From contig CAVYIO010000006.1 in the NCBI GenBank assembly GCA_963768565.1, forward strand, positions 1 to 64,000: DNA of 64,000 nt, written 5' to 3'. Position numbers and translations under genes: made by a program. Source of the stretch: JABDKH01 sp963768565. GTDB lineage: Bacteria > Bacteroidota > Rhodothermia > Rhodothermales > JABDKH01. Positions 27,718 through 36,207 of the stretch are shown in pieces. Each line of letters starts with the position of its first letter. Position 1 is the first letter of the stretch. A model generated the notes under the pieces. That model was given only the letters and a program-made list of their open reading frames with translations. It ran no database searches and was not told the DNA's origin.

Positions 27718-28469
27718 TCTCCACCACTCTTGATCGAGTGCATGATCATGCGGGGGCTGGCCGGGCCGTAAGCCCCTCCTTCGTAGTCTCCAAAGACGTC
27801 GACGAAACGGAGCCCCGCTCGGTCGTACATCGACTTGAAGTCGTCGAGTTCGAGCAGCCGTACGGACTCCTGGAAGCTGTGGCTCCGGCCGTCCTTTGTG
27901 AGCGTGATCTTTTTTCGGATCCGGCCATCGACGACGGTTCGTTGCTGCATGATTTCGATACCGTCTTCTGTTCTCCGATCTTCCGGTACGAGTGTTTCAC
28001 GCACAAAAGTCGGGTTCAGAAAATCCTGCACGAACCAGCCGCCGGGTTTGAGGGAATCTGCAACAGCGTTGACCGCTTTCTGATGTTCGTCCTCAATCTC
28101 AAAGTACCCGAAGGCCGTGAACAGGTTTACGGCGCCGTCGTAGCATGCGTCGCACAGAGCAGTGCGCATATCACCGACGACAAATTCCACTTCAAGACCA
28201 TCACTCGCAGCCCGCTCGCGCGCCTCATCAATTGACCGTTCACTCAAGTCGAGGCCGGTAACGCGATAGCCATGGCGGGCAAGGCGAATCGCGTGACGTC
28301 CGCGTCCGCACCCGATATCCACAATCGAGTCACCGCTACCAACACCGGTGATGCGTTCCAGTAGATCGATCAATTTTCTCGCTTCCTCGTCGTTGCGATG
28401 ACGGTAGACGATCGCGTACTCATCACGGTCAAACCATGCCTCGTACCACCTGGGCCGTTTCTGTTGCAT
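27714..28469 (-). CDS. Class I SAM-dependent methyltransferase
   Basis: 251 residues with a full Rossmann methyltransferase core: IVDIGCGRGRHAIRLARHGY (motif I, SAM), VTGLDLSERSIDEARERAAS (acidic end of strand 2), EVEFVVGDMRTALC (motif II/III) and FTAFGYFEIEDEHQKAVNAV. The N-terminus (WYEAWFDRDEYAIVYRHRND) and the late LLELDDFKSMYDRAGLRFV fit the UbiE/Tehb-like small-molecule group. The substrate is unknown. It is 14 bp downstream of ispH and overlaps the following lipoprotein gene by four bases, so it is part of the same transcript. Confidence 0.85.
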   Translation of the reverse strand: MQQKRPRWYEAWFDRDEYAIVYRHRNDEEARKLIDLLERITGVGSGDSIVDIGCGRGRHAIRLARHGYRVTGLDLSERSIDEARERAASDGLEVEFVVGDMRTALCDACYDGAVNLFTAFGYFEIEDEHQKAVNAVADSLKPGGWFVQDFLNPTFVRETLVPEDRRTEDGIEIMQQRTVVDGRIRKKITLTKDGRSHSFQESVRLLELDDFKSMYDRAGLRFVDVFGDYEGGAYGPASPRMIMHSIKSGGE

Positions 28470-28483
28470 AGGATGCCGCGCTC

Positions 28484-29719
28484 TCAGGCCGTCGCCTCGG
28501 CGAATGGAGACAGAGCTTCATCCACGCTCCGGGCTCCGGGAAACCACTCTAGCAGCCTGGTGATGACCTCGTCGAGCAACGAGTCCGGGCAGGATGCGCC
28601 GGCCGTCAGCACTACGGTCACGGGCTCATGTGCCGGCAACCAGTTCTCGGTCTCGACCTGCTCTTTCTCTTCCAGATCGAAATGACGAATGATATTTCTC
28701 GACAGGATTTCGGTGGCGTCCTGAATGAAGTACGTCGGCATCGCCTGGCTGCACAATTCTACGAGATGGCTCGTATTGGATGAGTTGTGCCCTCCCACGA
28801 CGATCGCCAGATCAGCCGGCTGGCGCATGAGCGCGTGTGTCGCGTTCTGATTCTCGTTTGTCGCGTAGCAAAGCGTGTCGCTCGTATCGGCGAAATGTTC
28901 TCCAATATTCTCGGCACCGTACCGACTGATCATCGCGCGGCGCAGCAGATCGGCAATGGCCTGCGTCTCCGTGGCGAGCATCGTAGTCTGGTTTACGACA
29001 CCGATTCGCTGCAGGTGTGTCTCCGGATCGAACCCGGGCGAATGCCGGCCATCGAACTCGTCAAAAAATGTCCCGGGTTCGGCGTCCCCTGTGATAACGG
29101 CTGCCAGGAGTTCCGCCTCAAAAAGATCAAGCAGCACAACAACGTGTGCATCCTTTTCGGCGTGAGAGAATGTCGCGCGCGTCTCCTCGTGATTGTGCTT
29201 TCCGTGAATCACCACGGTGTAGTCCTGCGTACCGATCTGACTGCTCCGTTTCCACACCTTCTCGACGAACGGACACGTGGTGTTGTAAGCGTAGGTGTCT
29301 ACGCCGTACTGCTGAAGTTCTTTCGTGATCTCGATCGTGGATCCGAATGCAGGAATGATTACAACATCGTCCGGAGTCAGCTCGTCGAACGGTATGAGCT
29401 GTCGGCCTTGCGTCGTTCTCAGGAATCGAATGCCGCGGCTCTCCAGATCTCCGTTTACTCTCGGATTATGGATCATTTCCGACAGCAGGAAGACACGTTT
29501 GTCCGGGTTCTCGTCGAGCGCCCGGTACGCTATTTCGACGGCATTCTCCACACCGTAGCAGAAACCGAAATGGCGTGCAATCCGGAAGCGAATCGGCCCG
29601 AAATCTATGAGGGAGGGGGACAGGTCCTTCTTGCGAGGGTCGGTCACGCGCCTCGCTTCCTTCACCGTCGATATAACGGAGCTGCGGTAGAAATCCGGAA
29701 CGTTGAACTGTCTGGCCAT
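28484..29719 (-). CDS. ispH: 4-hydroxy-3-methylbut-2-enyl diphosphate reductase
   Basis: Last enzyme of the MEP isoprenoid pathway, a 4Fe-4S enzyme converting HMBPP to IPP and DMAPP. The three cluster cysteines are in HFGFCYGVENA, TTCPFVEKVW and DTLCYATNENQNA. Other catalytic motifs are EMIHNPRVN, HGKHNHEETRAT, VVGGHNSSNTSHL and LTAGASCPDSLLDEVI. At ~411 residues it is the long form found in Bacteroidota-like bacteria and plastids, with an N-terminal extension. The start was set at the ATG 29719; the longer frame upstream is not protein-like. It is followed by a methyltransferase in the same transcript. Confidence 0.95.
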   Translation of the reverse strand: MARQFNVPDFYRSSVISTVKEARRVTDPRKKDLSPSLIDFGPIRFRIARHFGFCYGVENAVEIAYRALDENPDKRVFLLSEMIHNPRVNGDLESRGIRFLRTTQGRQLIPFDELTPDDVVIIPAFGSTIEITKELQQYGVDTYAYNTTCPFVEKVWKRSSQIGTQDYTVVIHGKHNHEETRATFSHAEKDAHVVVLLDLFEAELLAAVITGDAEPGTFFDEFDGRHSPGFDPETHLQRIGVVNQTTMLATETQAIADLLRRAMISRYGAENIGEHFADTSDTLCYATNENQNATHALMRQPADLAIVVGGHNSSNTSHLVELCSQAMPTYFIQDATEILSRNIIRHFDLEEKEQVETENWLPAHEPVTVVLTAGASCPDSLLDEVITRLLEWFPGARSVDEALSPFAEATA

Positions 29720-29784
29720 GAGTCTCGAAAAGTCTCGAGTGAATATCGACGTATACGCGATCGGAAGAGGCGAGGTTCGTACGG

Positions 29785-30915
29785 CTACAGACGCTGACTC
29801 AGGCGCTCGGCGGTCGCCTGCCACCAGCCATCGAATGTGCCGGCCACAATTCGACTCCGGGACTCATTCATCAGCCACGAATAGAGCGACAGGTTCTGGA
29901 GGGTTGCAAGCTGCGGTCCGAGCATTTCGTTCGACTGAAACAGGTGCCTCAGATAGGCCTTCGAATAACTGGAGGAGGCGTACGAGTCCAGTCCGGCGTC
30001 TATCGGCGAGAAATCTTCTTTCCATTTCTCGTTCCGAACATTGAGAAACCCGTCGGTCGTGTACAACCGGCCGTTGCGTGCATTGCGGGTCGGCATCACG
30101 CAATCAAACATATCGATACCGCGTGCGATGTTCTCGAGCAGATTGGCCGGGGTCCCGACGCCCATCAGGTAGCGGGGTTTTTCGGGCGGAAGCAGTGGCG
30201 CGACGACGTCGACCATTTCATACATCAGGTCGGTCGGTTCGCCGACGGACAGCCCCCCGATGGCGTAGCCGGGGAAATCCAGATCGACGAGGCGTCTGGC
30301 CGATTCGCTCCGGACGTCCGCATAAACAACACCCTGGACAATGCCGAACAGGGCCTGGTCGTGACCGTATCGAGATCGTGTTTCGTTGAATCGGACCAGG
30401 CTGCGCTCCGCCCACCGAATGGTCAGTTCGTTCGACTCTCTTGCATAACTCGCAGATACGTCCCCCGGCGGGCACTCGTCGAGAACCATCATGATGTCCG
30501 CGCCGATGAGACGCTGCGTGTCGACAACCGACTCCGGCGTAAAGAGATGTTCGGAGCCGTCAAGATGGCTGCGAAATCGAACGCCATCCTCGGAGATGGA
30601 TCGTTTGTCGGAGAGAGAGAATACCTGGTAGCCACCCGAGTCGGTCAGCACCGCACGGTCCCAGTTCATGAAAGGATGAAGACCACCGGCACCTTCCAGC
30701 ACACCGGTACCCGGTCGCAAGTAGAGGTGGTACGTATTCGCCAGTATGATCTGCGCATCGATGTCCGAGCGCAACGCTCGCTGCGGAATGCTCTTTACCG
30801 TTCCAAGCGTGCCGACCGGCATGAAGACCGGCGTCTCGACGGTACCGTGCTGTGTGTGCATACGTCCACGGCGCGCAGCGGAGGAGGGGTCGGTATGCAG
30901 AAGTTCGAAATGCAT
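29785..30915 (-). CDS. tgt: tRNA-guanine transglycosylase lacking the zinc-binding residues
   Basis: Queuosine biosynthesis enzyme that exchanges guanine-34 for preQ1 in GUN-anticodon tRNAs. 376 residues; catalytic motifs are intact: TDSGGYQVFSL (general acid/base Asp), GGLSVGEPTDLMYEMVD, and FDCVMPTRNARNG with the nucleophilic Asp. The zinc site, usually CxCxxC then His about 26 residues on, here reads LDSYASSSYSKAYLRHLF and ends TLQNLSLYS, so the three Cys and the His are replaced by Leu, Ser, Ser and Gln. Start at the ATG 30915. It lies 66 bp upstream of ispH and may share its transcript. Confidence 0.93.
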   Translation of the reverse strand: MHFELLHTDPSSAARRGRMHTQHGTVETPVFMPVGTLGTVKSIPQRALRSDIDAQIILANTYHLYLRPGTGVLEGAGGLHPFMNWDRAVLTDSGGYQVFSLSDKRSISEDGVRFRSHLDGSEHLFTPESVVDTQRLIGADIMMVLDECPPGDVSASYARESNELTIRWAERSLVRFNETRSRYGHDQALFGIVQGVVYADVRSESARRLVDLDFPGYAIGGLSVGEPTDLMYEMVDVVAPLLPPEKPRYLMGVGTPANLLENIARGIDMFDCVMPTRNARNGRLYTTDGFLNVRNEKWKEDFSPIDAGLDSYASSSYSKAYLRHLFQSNEMLGPQLATLQNLSLYSWLMNESRSRIVAGTFDGWWQATAERLSQRL

Positions 30916-30946
30916 TGAAGCGGCCGAAGGGAACACTCGTTCCTTG

Positions 30947-31534
30947 CTACTGCGCGACCCGCAAGAGGGGGATCGTGTTTGGCAGTTCTTCCTGTCGGAG
31001 CAGACTGAGAAACTCATCCTGCTGCGGACCCGTGAGTCCCAGCACCAGAGTTTGGTCCGCTGTCTTGAGCAACAGATAGTTCTGTTGCGATCTGCCGGAG
31101 AATTCGGAAAGGTTCGCGAATCGTCGATAGTGCCTCGGCAGCGTCGACCCCGGGACGATCTCGATGTTCTTGATGTCGCGTGTCCTGAGTATCATCGATC
31201 TACTGCCTTGCGTGACGTCGATCATTCCTCGCGACAGTGTGATGACGGTGCGTGGTCTGAATCCGAGGACACATGTCAGGACGACCATACCGACCGAAAG
31301 CAACTGGCCGACGTAAAACCAGAGCGCAGCCGTTCCCTGTGGTTCGGCCACGATCCGGTCCTTGAGCAGGGCCCAGATGATCAGACCTGTCAGAAGAAGA
31401 AGTACACTTCCTGTGACAGCGAACAGGTAGAAGCGTGCCTCACCCCGCAACCGATCCGAGTCCTTGCGCAGCCACCTGCCAAGGATGGAGTGCGTCGGAT
31501 CAAATATGCGTCGTATGACGAATCGTCTGTTCAA
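30947..31534 (-). CDS. Membrane protein with PH-like domain, unknown function
   Basis: 195 residues. Two membrane helices (FYLFAVTGSVLLLLTGLIIW; LSVGMVVLTCVLGFRP) are followed by a cytoplasmic beta-rich segment (VITLSRGMIDVTQGSRSMIL, RDIKNIEIVPGSTLPRHYRR, NYLLLKTADQTLVLGLTG) that resembles bacterial PH-like/YcxB domains. It is separated from tgt by 31 bp in the same orientation. Function unknown. Confidence 0.65.
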   Translation of the reverse strand: MNRRFVIRRIFDPTHSILGRWLRKDSDRLRGEARFYLFAVTGSVLLLLTGLIIWALLKDRIVAEPQGTAALWFYVGQLLSVGMVVLTCVLGFRPRTVITLSRGMIDVTQGSRSMILRTRDIKNIEIVPGSTLPRHYRRFANLSEFSGRSQQNYLLLKTADQTLVLGLTGPQQDEFLSLLRQEELPNTIPLLRVAQ

Positions 31535-31702
31535 TACGCTGTGAGGTGCTGTGACCCGGCTCCGGTGGACGTGTTTTTGTACGCCGCTCAGCGCGTGCGG
31601 GTGTTGGACTGGTGTGAATAATGCGCTACTGATTCAACCCGACTGCCACTGTGTTCAACGACGTGCGCTGCCGTTACTCTGCACGGGCATTTTGCGATAT
31701 CA

Positions 31703-32968
31703 TCAATCAGTCGCCGCACTCATGTAGTTCGAGATTTCGAACTGCAGCTCCTGGTGCCATGCCCGATAGGCGGCGACGATCAGTGCGGTGACGGGGACCG
31801 CGATAAACAATCCCAAAAGGCCCATGAAAGCTCCAAAAACGAAAAGCGACAGCACGATGAGCACCGGATGCAGTCCCACCTGGTGACTCAGGATTTGCGG
31901 ACTCAAGACACTTGATTCGAGTATCGCTTCGCCCAGAAGAACTACGAAGACGACGAGTGCCTTCGCCAGCCAGGGGTCACCGAACACGATCGCGATCGTT
32001 ACTCCGATGATGTTTGTGATGATCGCTCCGACATTCGGGATCATGTTGAGCAGTCCACCCAGCAGCCCGATCAGGAGTGCGAACGGTACATCGAAGATGA
32101 GGAGCAACACCGAAACGTTGACGGCCGCAATGGCGCTGATCATCAACTGGCCACGCAGATAGTTTCCCACTACGCCACCGGCCTTTATCAGATACTCTCT
32201 CCGTCCCCCGAACGTCGGGAAGAGCTGCATCACCTTGTCGGTGATGAGAGAAAAGTCTTTGACCATGTAGAATACGAGGACCGGCATGATGGCCACGACC
32301 GTAACAAGTCCGAGAATCGATCCGAGTCCCTTCGCGAGTTTCTGGGCAGCCTCGGGCACACCGCTGGCAAGAACTCCCGCCTGCTCCTGGACGGCCGCAA
32401 TGATCTGGGCAATGAAGTCCTGTTTCTCAACGATGCCGGCGTCCTGCAGTCGGTCAAGCAGCGTCGATTCGGCCAGCCATTCACTCAGGCCGCTCACACT
32501 CTCGAAGATCCGCGTTCCGAGGACTTCAAGCTGGTTGATGATGCTCGGAATCAAGAGGAACGCGAACGAAGCCATCAGGCCTATGATCAGTCCGGTTACG
32601 ACCAGAGACGAGGCCCATCGCGGCACTTTGAATCGTTGATTCAGGAAATCCACGACGGGATTGAAGAGGTAGGCCAGCAGGTACGCGACACCGAAAGGGA
32701 GGAGGACCGTGCTCAACCGATCGAAGAACCAGAGGATGAGGAGGAACGCTCCCGACACCAGCAGCGCACGCACTGCGCGGTTCGAACGCAGCGGCCAGAG
32801 GAGTATGACGCCTGCCGCACCGACGAGCAACGGGTTCAGAAACTCCCGCATGGTGTAGAGGAGCACCAGGAAAAGCGCAATGCCGCCGGCGATCAGCGCC
32901 GCGTCCAGGGATCGGGGGCGTGAGTTGCCCTCTTCGTCGCTCGTCACGGCTGGATTTGCATCATCCAT
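31703..32968 (-). CDS. AI-2E family transporter (PerM/YdiK-like)
   Basis: 421-residue polytopic membrane protein. Seven or eight helices; the PerM family's hallmark segments are present: LLPFGVAYLLAYLFNPVVDF near the start, the large periplasmic loop with amphipathic helices (~160-240), and the C-terminal IPNVGAIITNIIGVTIAIVF and LSPQILSHQVGLHPVLIVLS, ending with GLLGLFIAVPVTALIVAAYR. Its start codon overlaps the stop of mlaD by one base (TAATG), so it is translated with the mla genes. PerM proteins export small molecules or ions; the link to Mla lipid transport is contextual only. Confidence 0.9.
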   Translation of the reverse strand: MDDANPAVTSDEEGNSRPRSLDAALIAGGIALFLVLLYTMREFLNPLLVGAAGVILLWPLRSNRAVRALLVSGAFLLILWFFDRLSTVLLPFGVAYLLAYLFNPVVDFLNQRFKVPRWASSLVVTGLIIGLMASFAFLLIPSIINQLEVLGTRIFESVSGLSEWLAESTLLDRLQDAGIVEKQDFIAQIIAAVQEQAGVLASGVPEAAQKLAKGLGSILGLVTVVAIMPVLVFYMVKDFSLITDKVMQLFPTFGGRREYLIKAGGVVGNYLRGQLMISAIAAVNVSVLLLIFDVPFALLIGLLGGLLNMIPNVGAIITNIIGVTIAIVFGDPWLAKALVVFVVLLGEAILESSVLSPQILSHQVGLHPVLIVLSLFVFGAFMGLLGLFIAVPVTALIVAAYRAWHQELQFEISNYMSAATD

Positions 32969-34074
32969 TACGGGCGGAGTTCTGGGTCGGTAGATGCAGG
33001 ACCGCCTGCACCGCTGGTTTCCGTAGAAGCTGCCGGAGTCGGCATGCCGACATCGGCCCCGGCGCGTCGCAATCGTTCCTCCCAGTCAAGCAGATCGCGT
33101 TCCCGCTGCGTCAGTCGCCTGAAACTCTCTTCAATGGCTCGTTCTCGCACTTCGAACGGAGCCAGCTCCATGTGACCTCGTTCCTCGAAATACCGCTTGA
33201 ATAACCAGTTATGCTTCGCCGCTTCCATCAACTCGGCGAACCTGTACGCTCCCAGCGCCCCCCAGTTTGACGTGTGCTCCAGATTGGCCAGAACGACACG
33301 AACGTCGTTCATGATGGTGTAGAGCGTGTCGGCCGAGGACAGGAACTGCTCGTAGAGTTCCGGATCGTTGATCAGCCTCGCGACGGTGCCTTCTCCGTGC
33401 TCGATCTTGTCCAGCAGGGTCTTCACGCCCTGCGTGGCTTCGTCCGCCAGAGCGACGAGGCTCTCCGCGTTGTCCGCCATGCTGTTCATCACGCTCTGCG
33501 TCTCGTTGGCTGTCCTGACAAACGTGATGTAAAGCGTCGAGTCGTAGATAATCTTTCCGAGGGTACCTTCGCCGTTCCGAACATCCTGCATGATCTCATC
33601 GAACGTCGTTGCAGCCTTTTCAAAATTCTGCACCGACTGCAGCGCCCGGTCTGTAATCTCGAACAGATCAAAGGGGTCGATGCCGGGGACGACATCTCCG
33701 TCGGCAATGGGATCGCCCACGTCTTCCGAGGGCGTGACAAGCACAACGATCTGCTCGCCCACGATGCCGGCGCTCTTGATCTGCGCCTGGGTCTTCTTCG
33801 TCAACACGCGACGCGCGTTCTCGCTGATCGCCATGATGACGACGATCTTCTGTCCAGGCTCATCCGGAAGACGTACGGCGTCGACACGACCTACACTGAC
33901 GCCCTGGTACTGAACGGCTGCACCGCTCGTCAGTCCGGCCACCGACGTGAATCGAGACTCTACAACGAATGTATCCCCGAACAGGAACGCCCGGTTGGCG
34001 ATCGCGAAGAGCGCGAAGATGAAGAGGGACGCGCCCACAACGACAAGAATACCTGTTCGTGTTTGCCGGGTCAT
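32968..34074 (-). CDS. mlaD: MlaD/MCE-domain lipid transport protein
   Basis: 368 residues, anchored by one N-terminal helix (TGILVVVGASLFIFALFAIA). The MCE domain lies at ~35-125: VVESRFTSVAGLTSGAAVQY, GVSVGRVDAVRLPDEPGQKI and IKSAGIVGEQIVVLVTPSED. A long helical C-terminal part (~140-340) follows, with repeated DEIMQDVRNGEGTLGKIIYD and LLDKIEHGEGTVARLINDPE motifs, as in Rhodothermota/Bacteroidota-type MCE proteins that form a periplasmic shaft. Part of the MlaFED ABC complex that moves phospholipids between membranes. Gene order mlaE-mlaF-mlaD; MlaC and MlaB are not seen. Confidence 0.92.
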   Translation of the reverse strand: MTRQTRTGILVVVGASLFIFALFAIANRAFLFGDTFVVESRFTSVAGLTSGAAVQYQGVSVGRVDAVRLPDEPGQKIVVIMAISENARRVLTKKTQAQIKSAGIVGEQIVVLVTPSEDVGDPIADGDVVPGIDPFDLFEITDRALQSVQNFEKAATTFDEIMQDVRNGEGTLGKIIYDSTLYITFVRTANETQSVMNSMADNAESLVALADEATQGVKTLLDKIEHGEGTVARLINDPELYEQFLSSADTLYTIMNDVRVVLANLEHTSNWGALGAYRFAELMEAAKHNWLFKRYFEERGHMELAPFEVRERAIEESFRRLTQRERDLLDWEERLRRAGADVGMPTPAASTETSGAGGPASTDPELRP

Positions 34075-34122
34075 AAGCAGAGTAGGAAAGACGCGCCCGA
34101 TTGAGCCAGTTTTCTAAAACCG

Positions 34123-34905
34123 TCAGGAACCGAAGAAGTTGCGAATCTCGGGGTGCGCCTCCTCGCGCATGTGTTCGAGGTCACCGGAAGCGACAAGGCA
34201 GCCGTCGGACAGAAAGTGAGCGGTATCGGCGATGATCTCTGCACACAGCAGATCGTGCGTGATCGCTATCGATGTAATGCCGCGTTCGTCGCGCAGGCGC
34301 ACGATCAAATCGGATACCGTACGAACGGAAATCGGATCGAGGCCGGTTGTTGGCTCGTCGTAGAGCATCAAGTCGGGTTTCAGTATGATAGCGCGGGCCA
34401 AACCGACGCGCTTCTTCTGCCCGCCCGAGAGTTCCGATGGATACTGCCGGCCCTTCTCGGGCATTCGGACCCACTCCAGAACCTCGGCGATCCGATCGTT
34501 GCGCTCGGCGCGAGTAAACGTAGAGTGTCGCTCCAGAATGAAACCAAGATTCTCGTTGACGGTCATGGAGTCGAAGAGCGCTCCCCCCTGAAATACGTAG
34601 CCGGTCGACAGCCGCAACGCGTCGAGCTCGTCACCGTCAAGAAGATCTACGCGCTTGCCGAGTGCCCACACTTCGCCGGCGTCTGGACGCAACAGCCCCA
34701 CGATGTGCTTGACGAGAACGCTCTTTCCGGTCCCGGAACCGCCCATGACGACGGCAGATTCGCCGTCTGCTACAGTGAGGTTGATCCCCTTGAGGACGTC
34801 CTTGCCATCGAATCCTTTCGAGAGCCCGCGGATGTCAACCACGATATTCGCCGGAGGTGGCCGTGACTCTACGGTTGGGGGATATGAATCGGTCTCCGTG
34901 GTCAT
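34123..34905 (-). CDS. mlaF: MlaF ABC transporter ATPase
   Basis: 260 residues. Complete ABC ATPase: Walker A GGSGTGKS, Q-loop TGYVFQGGALFDSM, ABC signature LSGGQKKRVGLARA, Walker B LMLYDEPTTGLDPIS and the switch His in AITHD. The pattern FVFQGGALFDSMTVNENLGF matches MlaF/Ttg2A. It drives the lipid transporter formed with MlaE and MlaD. Its start is three bases after the stop of mlaE, a clear operon. Confidence 0.95.
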   Translation of the reverse strand: MTTETDSYPPTVESRPPPANIVVDIRGLSKGFDGKDVLKGINLTVADGESAVVMGGSGTGKSVLVKHIVGLLRPDAGEVWALGKRVDLLDGDELDALRLSTGYVFQGGALFDSMTVNENLGFILERHSTFTRAERNDRIAEVLEWVRMPEKGRQYPSELSGGQKKRVGLARAIILKPDLMLYDEPTTGLDPISVRTVSDLIVRLRDERGITSIAITHDLLCAEIIADTAHFLSDGCLVASGDLEHMREEAHPEIRNFFGS

Positions 34906-34908
34906 GGG

Positions 34909-35712
34909 TCAGCCGGATATATCCCCGAAGATGAGGAGTGACATCCTGACCACGACGACGTCCGCGATGAAGATGAGCAGTGCGGACACGACCACCGCTT
35001 GCATGGCGGCCTGTCCCACCTCGCGGGTACCGCCGCGTACGTTGTAACCCATATAGCAACTGACGATCGCAACGATGAAGCCGAAGATGGAAGTCTTCAT
35101 CGTGTCCACAACAAGGTCCGAGATACGTATGGACTCGAAGGCGGTGTTGAAAAAGATTCTGTAGTCCATCTCGGTAGAGAGGACGGATTCGAGGTAGCCG
35201 CCGATCATCGCCAGTGTATCGGTGCAGATCGTCAGAACGGGGAAGACGATAATGCAGGCGACGACGCGGGTGATGACGAGGTAGTGGAAAGGCTTGAGAG
35301 CAGCCACTTCGAGCGCGTCAATCTGTTCGGTGACGCGCATGGATCCGATTTCGGCGCCGATGCCGGCCCCGAGTCGACCTGCCAGCACCAGCGATGTGAT
35401 CACGGGCCCGATCTCTTTGAAGACGGACAGGGCCAGCATGTTCGGCAGAACAGCCTCTGCTCCAAAACGAATGAGCGTACCGCGGCTCTGCATCGCGAGG
35501 ACAATACCGATCGAAAACCCCGTGACAGAGGTCAGCAGCAGGCTCTTGGTTCCGACCTCGTCCATCTGGTTGATCAGCTCGCGTACCTCGAACGGCCTTC
35601 TCCAGACGCGCTTGAAGAATTCAGCCGCGAAAAGTGCCAGATCGCCGGCTCGCATCATGAAGCCGAAGAAAATGCTGGATCGTTCGCGGGCTATCGTTTC
35701 GGAGTTGGCCAA
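34909..35712 (-). CDS. mlaE: MlaE ABC transporter permease
   Basis: Permease of the MlaFED phospholipid transporter. The conserved MlaE core is present: LINQMDEVGTKSLLLTSVTG, VLPNMLALSVFKEIGPVITS, LVLAGRLGAGIGAEIGSMRV with the TEQIDAL element, and five membrane helices to the end. The frame is open upstream to 35862, but that part has no protein character. I set the start at TTG 35712 (GGAA upstream), giving 267 residues; an ATG pair ~18 codons later (about 35658) is the alternative. Family usual length is about 260. Confidence 0.9.
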   Translation of the reverse strand: MANSETIARERSSIFFGFMMRAGDLALFAAEFFKRVWRRPFEVRELINQMDEVGTKSLLLTSVTGFSIGIVLAMQSRGTLIRFGAEAVLPNMLALSVFKEIGPVITSLVLAGRLGAGIGAEIGSMRVTEQIDALEVAALKPFHYLVITRVVACIIVFPVLTICTDTLAMIGGYLESVLSTEMDYRIFFNTAFESIRISDLVVDTMKTSIFGFIVAIVSCYMGYNVRGGTREVGQAAMQAVVVSALLIFIADVVVVRMSLLIFGDISG

Positions 35713-35824
35713 ACTTTGGTTTCCAGGTATTCGGCGGTCGTGCAGATCGGCGCGCCGGTTGACATGCGACTGTCGCGCAGAGAGCCGATCGAGCAGCAGG
35801 TGACAATCTCGGCGTTCGGTGTAC

Positions 35825-36064
35825 TCAGGTGTACTGGAACAGAATACCGAGCAAATAAACAATGATGATTACAATGACGACGACCATTATGGCACCCACA
35901 ACCAGGGCACCCTTGTACAGACGTCCCAGCGACTCCTGACGACCGACCGCTTTCTTCTGCAGTTCGAGAGCGTGATTGGCGACTCGCCGATATTCCTCGA
36001 TCTGTTCTCGTTGTCCGTCGCGGATCTCCACCAGGAGTTGCCGAATTCCGTCGTCTGATTCCAT
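35825..36064 (-). CDS. Small tail-anchored membrane protein
   Basis: 79 residues. A charged amphipathic helix (LLVEIRDGQREQIEEYRRVA, HALELQKKAVGRQESLGR) is followed by one C-terminal membrane helix (ALVVGAIMVVVIVIIIVYLL). Small proteins of this build (LVEIRDxQRE...YRR...TM) are common in this bacterial group, but I know no function. It is the first gene before mlaE in the same orientation, about 110 bp away; the 144-bp gap to tamB on its other side holds no feature I recognise. Confidence 0.65.
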   Translation of the reverse strand: MESDDGIRQLLVEIRDGQREQIEEYRRVANHALELQKKAVGRQESLGRLYKGALVVGAIMVVVIVIIIVYLLGILFQYT

Positions 36065-36207
36065 TTCCTTTGTGATTGATTTCTCGGGGCAGCGAGAGCA
36101 ATCAACGGCATGCGCATCGGACTCGCAACCGTTCTCCTATATCACTTTGATTTGCGTTCCGTCCTCGCCTTTCGTGAGAACAAGTCGATCTCGACTCTGC
36201 GCTGATG

